Assembly (NCBI RefSeq): GCF_001637225.1
Contig: NZ_LVJI01000016.1
Span: 62,001-126,000 of the forward strand
Source of the DNA: Paenibacillus antarcticus
GTDB taxonomy: Bacteria; Bacillota; Bacilli; Paenibacillales; Paenibacillaceae
Direction of reading: 5' to 3'
DNA length: 64,000 bases
A program made the position numbers and the translations under genes. Within the stretch, counting starts at the first letter, position 1. Each line of letters opens with the position of its first letter. Shown here in pieces: positions 1 to 7,910 of this stretch. Below the pieces are notes generated by a model, which worked only from the letters and a program-made list of their open reading frames with translations, was not told where the DNA came from and made no database searches.

Positions 1-1
1 G

Positions 2-871
2 GAAATGAATAATGGGGGCCAATTGAAACCGGAATACGCAGCAGTATGGGCACGTTATTACACTAAATTTATTGAAGCTTATGGCAAGGAAGGCGTTCCA
101 ATCTGGGGGATTACGGTACAGAATGAGCCAGCTGCCGTGCAAGTATGGGATTCTTGTATTTACAGTGCCGAAGAGGAACGTGATTTCATTAAAGATCATT
201 TGGGTCCAATCATGCACCAAGAGGGTCATGAAGATGTGAAAATCTTAATCTGGGATCATAATCGTGACATCATCGTAGAAAGAGCATCCGTTGTTCTATC
301 TGATCCAGAAGCAGCTAAGTACGTGTGGGGTACAGGAGTACACTGGTACGTAAGTGAAGAATTTGAGAAGGTGGGTCAGGTGCATGATTTGTTCCCTGAT
401 AAGCATCTACTATTCACAGAGGGATGCCAAGAAGGTGGCGTGAAGTTAGGTGAATGGTTCACAGGTGAGAGATACGGTAGAAATATGATTGGTGATTTGA
501 ATAACTGGATCGAGGGTTACTTGGATTGGAATATCGTACTGGACGAGACAGGTGGACCTAACCATGTAGGTAACTTATGCGATGCCCCAATCATAGCGGA
601 TACGTTGACGGACACTATCCATTACAATAGCTCTTATTATTACATTGGACATTTCAGTAAGTATATTGCTCAAGGTGCTGTACGTATTGGACAGAACTCC
701 AAAGTAGATATCTTGCTCTCTACAGCGTTCTTAAATCCTGACGGTACGATAGTAGTGGTTGTCCAGAATGAGACGGATGAGGTACAAAAAGCAACGATCG
801 GTCTAGGAGAAAGCATGTTGGTAGCTGAGTTACAACCGCATTCCATTGCAACTTACATTATGTCTAAATAG
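2..871 (+). CDS. GH30 family glycoside hydrolase (beta-glucanase type), 5' end outside window
   Basis: This is the C-terminal part of a family 30 retaining beta-glycosidase; the reading frame is open to the window edge, so the start lies upstream. The motif VQNEP carries the expected general acid/base Glu (codon 125-127), and FTEGC carries the nucleophile Glu (codon 419-421). The last 70 or so residues look like the small beta-sandwich that GH30 enzymes carry beside the barrel. It ends 12 bases before a giant sugar phosphorylase, so the two probably share a transcript: the hydrolase would release beta-gluco-oligosaccharides for the phosphorylase. The subfamily (beta-1,6-glucanase versus glucosylceramidase-like) cannot be decided from this part. 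No signal peptide can be judged because the N-terminus is missing. Confidence 0.9.
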   Translation, partial: EMNNGGQLKPEYAAVWARYYTKFIEAYGKEGVPIWGITVQNEPAAVQVWDSCIYSAEEERDFIKDHLGPIMHQEGHEDVKILIWDHNRDIIVERASVVLSDPEAAKYVWGTGVHWYVSEEFEKVGQVHDLFPDKHLLFTEGCQEGGVKLGEWFTGERYGRNMIGDLNNWIEGYLDWNIVLDETGGPNHVGNLCDAPIIADTLTDTIHYNSSYYYIGHFSKYIAQGAVRIGQNSKVDILLSTAFLNPDGTIVVVVQNETDEVQKATIGLGESMLVAELQPHSIATYIMSK

Positions 872-883
872 GAGTGGATCGAT

Positions 884-3800
884 ATGTCTAAATACTATTA
901 TGAGAACAATATGTTTGTAATTGAGCAATTCGACCAAGCTAAACCATTCTCAAGCTTCCTACCAGGTATGGCAGGATTGAAGGGCATTCCGATGTGGACG
1001 TTCTACGTCAATCGTGGTCAAGGGGTATGTAGCTTCGGGATTCGGGATAAGAATTCAGCGATCATGGAATTCTCACCTGCTAGTATTACTTACAAGAACG
1101 TTGCAGCTAATGGATTTCGGACGTTTGTCAAAATCCAAGGACAAGACAACATATACGAGCCGTTTCAAACAGCTCGTCCTGATACACAAGCTTCTCGCGT
1201 GATGAGAATTTCTCCGAATGGACTCACCATCGAAGAGACGCATGCAGCACATAGTCTTAAGACAGTCGTAAATTACTTCAATTTACCTAATGATGATTAT
1301 GCCGGGTTAGTACGTCAGGTAGAAATTATTAATATTAGTGATAAATCTATTTCATTAGAACTGCTAGATGGAATGCCAGAAATTCTTCCATACGGTGTGG
1401 AGAACGGTGGGTTCAAAGAGATTGGTAATCTACTACGCAGTTGGATGGAAGTCTACAATCTAGAGAATGGCATACCGTTCTATCATGTGCGTTCCAGTAC
1501 GGCAGATGAGGCGCAAGTTAGCGAAGTTACGAGTGGACATTTCTACTTATCCTTTACAGGAGAAGGGGAGAGAATCGCACCGATTGTAGACTTTGAAGTT
1601 GTATTTGGTGGAAATACATCCTTGATGTACCCGGATAACTTCGCCACTGCTTCGCTAGCGGAGCTTAATCAACAGCCACAATATCCGTTCAATAAGGTGC
1701 CATGTGGTTTCAGCGGGGTAGCGAAGAGCATTACACCAGGCGAGAGTCTAACTGTGAACACCATTATCGGTCATGTGAATGATATTGAGAAGATCAATGC
1801 CAAGGCAGATCGTTTATGCACGGCGGAATACATTACTCGTAAGCGGAAAGAGGCGGATAGCTTAGTTGAAGATTTGACGTCAGATATTGCGACGCATACG
1901 TCTTCTGAACTATTTGATGCCTACGCTAAGCAGTCTTATATGGATAATTTCCTTCGTGGAGGCTATCCGTTTATATTTGATAATGAGGGAGAAGGCTTTG
2001 TTGTCCATCTCTACTCACGCAAGCATGGCGACTTAGAGCGGGATTACAATTTCTTCTCATTGGCCCCGGAATATTACTCTCAAGGTAACGGTAACTTCCG
2101 GGATATGAATCAGAACCGCCGTAACGATGTGTTCTTTAACCCGAAGGTAGGTACTTTTAACATCAAAATGTTCTTCAGTCTGATGCAAGCAGACGGATAT
2201 AATCCGCTTAGCGTTCAGGGATGTAGCTTTAACGTCGTGTTGGAGAATAGAAACAAGCTTAAGGAATTGCTCAGTAGCTCAATTGCAGATCATCATGAGG
2301 AATTAAGCGTGTTGTGTACTGGGAAATTCACGCCAGGGAAAGTTATTAATTACTTAGCTGATTATGCTGTACAACTTCATGTCAGTGAAGAACGTTTGCT
2401 AAGTGGCATACTGGCTCTTTCGCAGCAGAATATCGAAGCCGGTTTCGGTGAAGGATTCTGGTCAGACCATTGGACTTACAATATGGACTTAGTAGACGGC
2501 TACCTCGACATATTCCCGGATAAGAAGGAAGAGCTTCTCTTCGCAGATGAGACATATGCTTTTTACGATAGTGCTGCTTATGTTCAACCTCGATCTAAGA
2601 AATATGTTGTGCTTCATGACGAAGTTCGGCAGTATGATGCACTGATCGAGGATGATGATAAGTTAGAGCGTCTTGGACGGAGAATAAATGATACGAATTG
2701 GTTACAAATAGAGGGGGGCAAGGGCAAGATTTATCAGACCAATCTGTTTGTCAAAATCGTATCGTTAGCCTTAAATAAATTCGCTACGTTAGATCCGTAT
2801 GGTATGGGTGTGGAAATGGAAGCTAACAAGCCAGGATGGAATGATGCGATGAACGGACTCCCGGGGTTGTTTGGCTCAGGTATGAGTGAGACATTTGAAT
2901 TGAAGCGTATGGTGATTTTCTTGTTAGCAAGTGCGAAGGAATTCGGTGAGAAGTCTGTCCGCTTACCAGAAGAAATGGCTGGTTTGTTCCATGAGGTTCA
3001 TCGTGCGGTCATACTCTATCAACAAAATAAGCTAGATTCATTCGCATATTGGGATATTGTAGCTTTCGCTCGGGAAGATTATCGTGATCGGGTTCGGTAT
3101 GGAATTACTGGAGTAGAGCACGAAGTATCCTTGAACGTGATCGAAGAAGTATTCTCCGCATTTTTAGTTAAGCTAGATGAAGGCATTGCGAAGGCTATAG
3201 AACTAGGTGATGGCATTACGCCTACGTATTTCCGGTTTGAAGCCACGGCGTTTGAGAGAATAGTAGACGAGAATGGACAACCAGATTTGAATAGTGGCGG
3301 GCTTCCTAGAGCTAGAGTACTGCATTTTGAAGCGTCCGCATTACCGCATTTCCTTGAAGGCCCTACACGTTGGATGAAGACGTTGAATGATCCACAACAG
3401 GCCCAAGAACTCTATGACCGTATTAAGAAGACAGAGTTGTATGATAAGACGACCCAAATGTATCAAACGTCCGTTAGTCTCGACTCCGAAGGTCATGAAA
3501 TTGGACGTATGCGTGCTTTTACACCAGGTTGGTTAGAACGAGAATCCAATTTCCTTCATATGACGTATAAATATTTGTTAGGACTATTGAAAGCGGGTCT
3601 TTATGAACAGTATTTCGAGGAATTAAAGACATCGCTAGTGCCTTTCCTTGATCCGGCTGTGTATGGACGCAGTACGCTAGAGAATTCCTCATTTATTGCT
3701 ACGGGTGGGAATCCAGATCCTGCGGTACATGGAAGAGGGTTCGTAGCTAGATTGAGTGGATCTACAGCAGAATTCCTAAGTATGTGGAGGATGATGATGG

Positions 3801-4105
3801 CAGGTTCGAAGGTCTTCACTGTGAGTAATGGAGAATTAACCCTTACCCTTACTCCAGCATTACCAAGTTGGTTATTTGATGAGTCAGGAAAGGTATCCTT
3901 TACGTTCCTAGGAAGCACACAAGTGAGATATTACAATGCTCGTCGAGCAGATACATTTGGTAAGAATGCTGCCAAAATATCTAGGATGAAAGTGCTTAAA
4001 CGTGATGGTAGTACTGTCGAATACGATGGGGCTGTCATAAGAGGCGTAGAGGCGTTAGCCGTACGTGATGGTGAAGCAGCATCCATAGAAATCTTTATGG
4101 ATTAG
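884..4105 (+). CDS. Large beta-glucoside/beta-glucan phosphorylase of the GH94/GH149/GH161 type
   Basis: The 1073-residue product resembles inverting phosphorylases that split beta-glucosidic bonds with inorganic phosphate to give alpha-glucose-1-phosphate. The segment PGWNDAMNG (Asp at residue 654) matches the catalytic Asp region of GH94-type enzymes, usually DWND. Near the C-terminus a Gly-rich GRGFVARLSGSTAEF segment is like the phosphate-binding end of the barrel. Typical GH94 cellobiose phosphorylases have about 800 residues, so this size fits GH149 or GH161 better; GH161 includes a beta-1,3-oligoglucan phosphorylase characterised from Paenibacillus polymyxa. The family choice is inference from length, genus and the GH30 neighbour. 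No signal peptide is seen, which agrees with intracellular phosphorolysis. The RBS is AGGAG before the ATG. Confidence 0.8.
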   Translation: MSKYYYENNMFVIEQFDQAKPFSSFLPGMAGLKGIPMWTFYVNRGQGVCSFGIRDKNSAIMEFSPASITYKNVAANGFRTFVKIQGQDNIYEPFQTARPDTQASRVMRISPNGLTIEETHAAHSLKTVVNYFNLPNDDYAGLVRQVEIINISDKSISLELLDGMPEILPYGVENGGFKEIGNLLRSWMEVYNLENGIPFYHVRSSTADEAQVSEVTSGHFYLSFTGEGERIAPIVDFEVVFGGNTSLMYPDNFATASLAELNQQPQYPFNKVPCGFSGVAKSITPGESLTVNTIIGHVNDIEKINAKADRLCTAEYITRKRKEADSLVEDLTSDIATHTSSELFDAYAKQSYMDNFLRGGYPFIFDNEGEGFVVHLYSRKHGDLERDYNFFSLAPEYYSQGNGNFRDMNQNRRNDVFFNPKVGTFNIKMFFSLMQADGYNPLSVQGCSFNVVLENRNKLKELLSSSIADHHEELSVLCTGKFTPGKVINYLADYAVQLHVSEERLLSGILALSQQNIEAGFGEGFWSDHWTYNMDLVDGYLDIFPDKKEELLFADETYAFYDSAAYVQPRSKKYVVLHDEVRQYDALIEDDDKLERLGRRINDTNWLQIEGGKGKIYQTNLFVKIVSLALNKFATLDPYGMGVEMEANKPGWNDAMNGLPGLFGSGMSETFELKRMVIFLLASAKEFGEKSVRLPEEMAGLFHEVHRAVILYQQNKLDSFAYWDIVAFAREDYRDRVRYGITGVEHEVSLNVIEEVFSAFLVKLDEGIAKAIELGDGITPTYFRFEATAFERIVDENGQPDLNSGGLPRARVLHFEASALPHFLEGPTRWMKTLNDPQQAQELYDRIKKTELYDKTTQMYQTSVSLDSEGHEIGRMRAFTPGWLERESNFLHMTYKYLLGLLKAGLYEQYFEELKTSLVPFLDPAVYGRSTLENSSFIATGGNPDPAVHGRGFVARLSGSTAEFLSMWRMMMAGSKVFTVSNGELTLTLTPALPSWLFDESGKVSFTFLGSTQVRYYNARRADTFGKNAAKISRMKVLKRDGSTVEYDGAVIRGVEALAVRDGEAASIEIFMD

Positions 4106-4188
4106 CACGAGTAATCAGCAGATATAACTGAGATGTCGGATGACTATGATATGTCCTGGTAGCGTAAATTTTTTTGTACATGTAAGGC

Positions 4189-4213
4189 AAAGCCGTGATA
4201 AGCGGCTTTTTTT
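4189..4213 (+). terminator. Intrinsic terminator after the phosphorylase gene
   Basis: Arms AAAGCCG and CGGCTTT surround a 7-base loop, and the right arm runs into a T tract. It closes the GH30-phosphorylase transcript. Confidence 0.75.
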
Positions 4214-4293
4214 CCCATAATACGAACGTGCAGACAAGATGAAGTAAAAAAGACTAGTAGTTTGTTAGACATTTTTCAATGTGAAGGGGGAAC

Positions 4294-4333
4294 TTGACAC
4301 ATGAGTGATTCTAAGGATATTGTAGATACAATA
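4294..4333 (+). promoter_or_regulatory. Promoter with overlapping palindromic operator of the rrf2-type gene
   Basis: A perfect -35 TTGACA (4294-4299) lies 18 bases before TATTGT (4318-4323). The -10 is the left arm of a 7-2-7 inverted repeat, TATTGTAGATACAATA, at 4318-4333. The repeat ends 22 bases before the Rrf2-family start codon. An operator sitting on the -10 suggests autorepression; this is inference from position and symmetry. Confidence 0.6.
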
Positions 4334-4355
4334 AGTCTGTAATTGAGGTGGAGCT

Positions 4356-4754
4356 ATGAAATTTACAAAAGCAACGAATTATGCACTACACACCATGCTC
4401 ATGCTCGTTGCCGCTTCTCCGGTTAAACCGATAGGCGTTCAGCAGTTGGCTGAAACCCAAGGTGTATCGCCAACCTATCTTTCCAAGATTTTAACAAGGC
4501 TCGTGAAAGCAGGAATGATCGAATCGGTATCAGGAGCTAACGGAGGTTATCGTTTATTCCGCAATAAAGAGGATATAACGTTTTTGGATATTATCCACGC
4601 CATAGAGGGCACCACTTCTTTATTTGAATGTAATTTTGTCCACGGAGACGAATGCTCGATTCAAGCTGTCATGAAGGAAGCAGAGGAGAAAATGGAGCTG
4701 CATCTCAGGAATACGAAGTTAATGGACTTAGCCCCAATGCAAACGAAAGTTTAA
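4356..4754 (+). CDS. Rrf2 family transcriptional regulator
   Basis: This 132-residue protein has the Rrf2 winged helix-turn-helix at its N-terminus (residues 1-60; start MKFTKATNYALH, then GVSPTYLSKILTRLVKAG) and the family's wing motif GANGGYRL. It has only two cysteines in the loop where IscR-type members bind an Fe-S cluster with three (FEC and DEC, seven residues apart), so it is closer to the YwnA-like branch or senses something else. It is transcribed alone between two terminators. Its promoter overlaps a perfect palindrome, suggesting autoregulation. The target genes are unknown. The RBS GAGGTGGAG precedes the ATG. Confidence 0.88.
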   Translation: MKFTKATNYALHTMLMLVAASPVKPIGVQQLAETQGVSPTYLSKILTRLVKAGMIESVSGANGGYRLFRNKEDITFLDIIHAIEGTTSLFECNFVHGDECSIQAVMKEAEEKMELHLRNTKLMDLAPMQTKV

Positions 4755-4900
4755 TAAGAACCACTGTATGTTGTTATCTTCTTGAGTGTAGATTCCCATC
4801 CACTGAACGATTGGATCAATTCTTAATAGACCTAAACGAGCATGCCAATTATAAATTATCAATTGTTATTAATTAATAGTGAATGGGTATATTGCGATTA

Positions 4901-4938
4901 TAAGAGAAAAGGCTGCCAGGTGGCAGCCTTTTCTCTTA
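4901..4938. terminator. Strong symmetrical terminator hairpin
   Basis: The arms are about 17 perfectly paired bases (AGAGAAAAGGCTGCC and its complement) around a 4-base loop, with A and T tracts on both sides. It can stop transcripts from either strand: the rrf2-type gene on + and, on -, whatever once read through the kinase relic. Confidence 0.85.
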
Positions 4939-4994
4939 TTAATAGACAGTAATGTTGAAGTGGTCTCGCTACTATTTATTTCTCCATAGGAAAT

Positions 4995-5078
4995 CTAAGC
5001 GTTACCGTGAATGATAGCATTTTCAATCAAAGGTTGAAGCATTAAGTTTGGCATATGATAGATGAGAATCGATTCATT
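4995..5078 (-). pseudogene. Relic of a YesM-like sensor histidine kinase (ATPase N-box only)
   Basis: Read on the minus strand this stretch gives 27 residues, including YYMPNLMLQPLIENAIIHG, before a stop. The part LQPLIENAIIHG is the N-box of the HATPase domain in YesM/LytS-type sensor kinases; compare LQPLIENSVKHG in the intact kinase at 11644. In a functional kinase about 100 residues follow, but here a stop follows after two. Upstream on the minus strand another frame stays open to about 5200 without clear similarity, so a frameshift is likely too. The relic abuts a truncated sugar permease on the other strand near 5200, so a deletion or rearrangement joined the two. Confidence 0.7.
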
Positions 5079-5201
5079 AATGAACGAGCTGAATAGAAAT
5101 TTTGATCAATGACATTGACCAACTGTTCGTACATTTCAAACGTACTGGTATACGTATGATTAATGTTTGAAAGAGCTTGACATGTTGACTCCATTTGGTC
5201 G

Positions 5202-5627
5202 CTAATCTTACCAGGGACTGTGCCTATAGTAAATGTCATTTTGCTTATGAATGCATTTCGTGCGGCACCGAAGCCATTGGAGGAAGCTGCAACGATAGAC
5301 GGAGCTTCACAGTGGACGATATTGCTTCGTATTTATCTTCCAGAGGTTATGCTGTTTACAATCGTTGGGCATTGGAATGACTATTTCGGAGCTTTGGTGT
5401 ATATTAATCAAGCTGCCAATTATCCTTTGCAAACCTATATCCAGCAGCTTAGCGTAGAAGTTCAGAATATAACAGATCCTGCTATATTGATGGAATTGGC
5501 CAAAATTTCTGATAAAATATTCAATGCAGCTAAGATAGTCGTGTCCACATTGCCATTACTTTTGATTTATCCTTTTATGCAGAAGTATTTCATATCAGGG
5601 ATCGTAGTTGGATCTGTTAAGGAATAA
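5202..5627 (+). pseudogene. Truncated carbohydrate ABC transporter permease (LplC/MalG type), C-terminal half only
   Basis: The 140 or so residues match the C-terminal half of a CUT1 permease. The EAA loop that contacts the ATPase is present (PLEEAATIDGASQWTILLRI), followed by the last membrane spans and the usual ending LIYPFMQKYFISGIVVGSVKE. Intact family members have about 290 residues, as at 8908-9798, so the first 150 are missing. No RBS precedes the possible GTG at 5220. Similarity begins close to 5202, where the kinase relic of the other strand ends. It is a gene fragment, probably not functional. Confidence 0.8.
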
Positions 5628-5660
5628 GCTATTGATGAAAGAATAGAACATATTTAAAGT

Positions 5661-5684
5661 GCCGCTATGAAAGTTCATAGCGGC
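5661..5684. terminator. Hairpin after the permease relic
   Basis: The 11-base arms GCCGCTATGAA and TTCATAGCGGC are perfectly complementary. The T tract after it is weak (CTCGTATTT), so terminator activity is plausible but not certain. Confidence 0.5.
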
Positions 5685-5762
5685 CTCGTATTTAAATTCA
5701 GTCATTGATATACATTGAATTTAGGCAGATATTAATCGCAGATGAGAGAGGTTTGAAAGACA

Positions 5763-7439
5763 ATGAAAAAGACAAAAAAGACATGGTGGAAAGAAGCAAT
5801 AGGTTATCAAGTGTATCCAAGAAGTTTTATGGATTCTAATGGAGACGGAATCGGCGATATACAAGGTATGATATCGAAGCTGGATTATATTAAGGATCTA
5901 GGAATTGATGTTATTTGGATTTGTCCGATGTATAAATCCCCGAATGATGATAATGGATATGATATTAGTGATTATCAAGACATCATGGATGAGTTCGGAA
6001 CGATGGAAGATTTCGATACTTTACTATCGGAAGTTCATAAAAGAGAAATGAAGTTAATTATTGACCTTGTTATCAATCATACGAGTGATGAACATCCATG
6101 GTTTGTTGAATCACGCTCTTCGAAGGATAATCCAAAGCGGGACTGGTATATCTGGAAAGATGGCAAGCAAGGTGGGGAACCTAACAATTGGGAGAGCATT
6201 TTCAGTGGTTCAGCATGGAAACATGATGAAGTGACCGATCAATATTATCTTCATATTTTCTCTGAGAAACAGCCTGATCTGAACTGGAGTAATCAAGAGG
6301 TTAGACAATCGATTTACCAAATGATTAATTGGTGGTTAGATAAAGGAATTGACGGCTTCCGCGTAGATGCTATCAGCCATATTCATAAAGAAGAGGGCTT
6401 GCAGGATATGCTTAATCCAGAAGGTCTGAAATACGTTGCCTCCTTTGATAAACATATGAACGTGAAGGGAATACAACAATATTTACATGAATTGAAAGAG
6501 GAGACATTCTCTAAATACAATATTATGACGGTTGGGGAAGCCAATGGCGTGAGTACAGATGATCCTGAAGATTTGGTCGAATGGATCTGTGAGGAGAAAG
6601 GCAAATTTAATATGGTATTCCAATTCGAGCACATGGGGTTATGGGACCATACAGGCGAAGGCAGAAATCTTGATGTTGTAGGTTTGAAGAGAACATTAAC
6701 GAAGTGGCAGAAATCGCTTGAGGGCATTGGTTGGAATGCATTGTTTATTGAGAATCATGACCAAGCTAGAAGAGTCTCTGTGTGGGGAAATGACGATAAG
6801 TATTGGTATGAAAGTGCAACGGCTCTTGCAGCCATGTATTTCTTTATGCAAGGAACTCCATTTATCTATCAAGGTCAAGAACTTGGGATGACGAACGTCC
6901 AGTTCCAGACGATTGAGGAATATGATGATGTTGCTGATCGGAATATGTACCTGTTGAAGAGAGAAGCAGGCGTTCCTCACGAAGAAATTATGAAGATCAT
7001 TTGGGCCTCAAGCCGAGATAATTCAAGAACCCCTATGCAGTGGAATTCGGAAGACAATGCAGGCTTCACAACAGGCAAGCCTTGGATGGGTGTCAATCCT
7101 AACTATCGACACATTAATGTTCAAGATCAGCTTCAAGATGAAGGTTCCGTTCTGAATTTCTATAAAACAATGATCAAGATGAAGAAAGAAACTGATATTT
7201 TCACATATGGTATCTATGATCTTCTGTTACCGGAACATCCAACCGTATTTGCTTATACCCGTACATTAGACGATGAACAGGTGCTGGTCATCACGAACTT
7301 GTCTAATAATACCGTAGAACTGAATGAGAAAGATTGTAATCTAGCACATGCGAAGTTAATTCTCGCTAACCATGCAGATTGTGATAATAGCTTATCCTTG
7401 CGTCCTTATGAAGCAAGAGTATATCAAATACAATCATAG
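5763..7439 (+). CDS. GH13 alpha-glucosidase / oligo-1,6-glucosidase
   Basis: This 558-residue enzyme has the length and motifs of GH13_31 exo-acting alpha-glucosidases. The N-terminus WWKEAIGYQVYPRSF, the calcium-binding loop DSNGDGIGD, the nucleophile Asp202 in GFRVDAIS, the acid/base Glu259 in VGEANG and the transition-state Asp333 in ENHDQ are all present. There is no signal peptide, so it acts in the cytoplasm on imported malto- or isomalto-oligosaccharides. The residue after the nucleophile is Ala, where characterised oligo-1,6-glucosidases usually have Val, so preference for alpha-1,6 links is unsure. Trehalose-6-phosphate hydrolase is a less likely alternative. It lies upstream of an LplABC-like importer, separated by a relic and a terminator. 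Confidence 0.88.
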   Translation: MKKTKKTWWKEAIGYQVYPRSFMDSNGDGIGDIQGMISKLDYIKDLGIDVIWICPMYKSPNDDNGYDISDYQDIMDEFGTMEDFDTLLSEVHKREMKLIIDLVINHTSDEHPWFVESRSSKDNPKRDWYIWKDGKQGGEPNNWESIFSGSAWKHDEVTDQYYLHIFSEKQPDLNWSNQEVRQSIYQMINWWLDKGIDGFRVDAISHIHKEEGLQDMLNPEGLKYVASFDKHMNVKGIQQYLHELKEETFSKYNIMTVGEANGVSTDDPEDLVEWICEEKGKFNMVFQFEHMGLWDHTGEGRNLDVVGLKRTLTKWQKSLEGIGWNALFIENHDQARRVSVWGNDDKYWYESATALAAMYFFMQGTPFIYQGQELGMTNVQFQTIEEYDDVADRNMYLLKREAGVPHEEIMKIIWASSRDNSRTPMQWNSEDNAGFTTGKPWMGVNPNYRHINVQDQLQDEGSVLNFYKTMIKMKKETDIFTYGIYDLLLPEHPTVFAYTRTLDDEQVLVITNLSNNTVELNEKDCNLAHAKLILANHADCDNSLSLRPYEARVYQIQS

Positions 7440-7465
7440 AATTGTGATATGGGAGGTTAATACGA

Positions 7466-7701
7466 ATGAATATCAGATGAATACATCCATCTTGGATGAC
7501 ATGAAAATATTCGTACCCATCGAAGCTATTCACGCGGTCTCTTTCACGAATAAAGATGCTAATCATAATGTAGTTAAGGAGACCTGTGTATCCAAATCTA
7601 CATTACGTGCCCAGCAAGATAAGCGGAATAACGAGTTGTTAAAGGATGTTGCTTTCGCAACGCCATTAAGTTTAGACCATCATGCAGTTATTAAGTTATA
7701 A
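7466..7701 (+). pseudogene. Probable gene remnant with a good RBS but broken frame
   Basis: GGGAGG at 7451-7456 is well placed for the ATG at 7466, but that frame stops after four codons (MNIR). A different frame, usable from ATG 7477, runs to 7701 and ends FATPLSLDHHAVIKL, which looks like a protein C-terminus and is followed directly by a terminator. The pattern suggests a gene whose start and end were joined by an internal deletion, out of frame. I cannot identify the family. A short novel protein from 7477 is possible but has no RBS at normal distance. Confidence 0.35.
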
Positions 7702-7713
7702 AATAGAAGAATC

Positions 7714-7763
7714 AAATAAAGACGACTTTTCATTCAGCTCTGAATGGAAAGTCGTCTTTATTT
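7714..7763. terminator. Long terminator hairpin before the LplABC-like operon
   Basis: Arms of about 22 bases (AAATAAAGACGACTTT side) with one G-U pair enclose a 4-base loop GCTC. A and T runs on both flanks make it usable in both directions. Confidence 0.85.
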
Positions 7764-7860
7764 GTATTGTTATCTATCTTCACCCGAAAAATGAGACCCT
7801 AAATACGAAATCTGAAGCCTTATGTCTGTGAGAAAAAGGACGTACTATAAAGATAATAAA

Positions 7861-7874
7861 TGTAAGTGCTTTCA
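7861..7874 (+). promoter_or_regulatory. Candidate cre site (CcpA) upstream of the sugar importer
   Basis: TGTAAGTGCTTTCA fits the catabolite-responsive element consensus TGNAANCGNWWNCA at all but one defined position (TG for the central CG). It lies 37 bases before the first permease start, near an AT-rich promoter-like stretch (TATAAAGATAAT, 7846-7857). Glucose repression of the importer is inferred. Confidence 0.5.
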
Positions 7875-7910
7875 ACATAGAGAAAAAGAATCAACATGGA
7901 GGTCGAAGTC

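Noticed and set aside
3601..3918. Open reading frame on the minus strand inside the phosphorylase gene
   Set aside because: It lies fully opposite a long, clearly coding gene and has no RBS or family resemblance.
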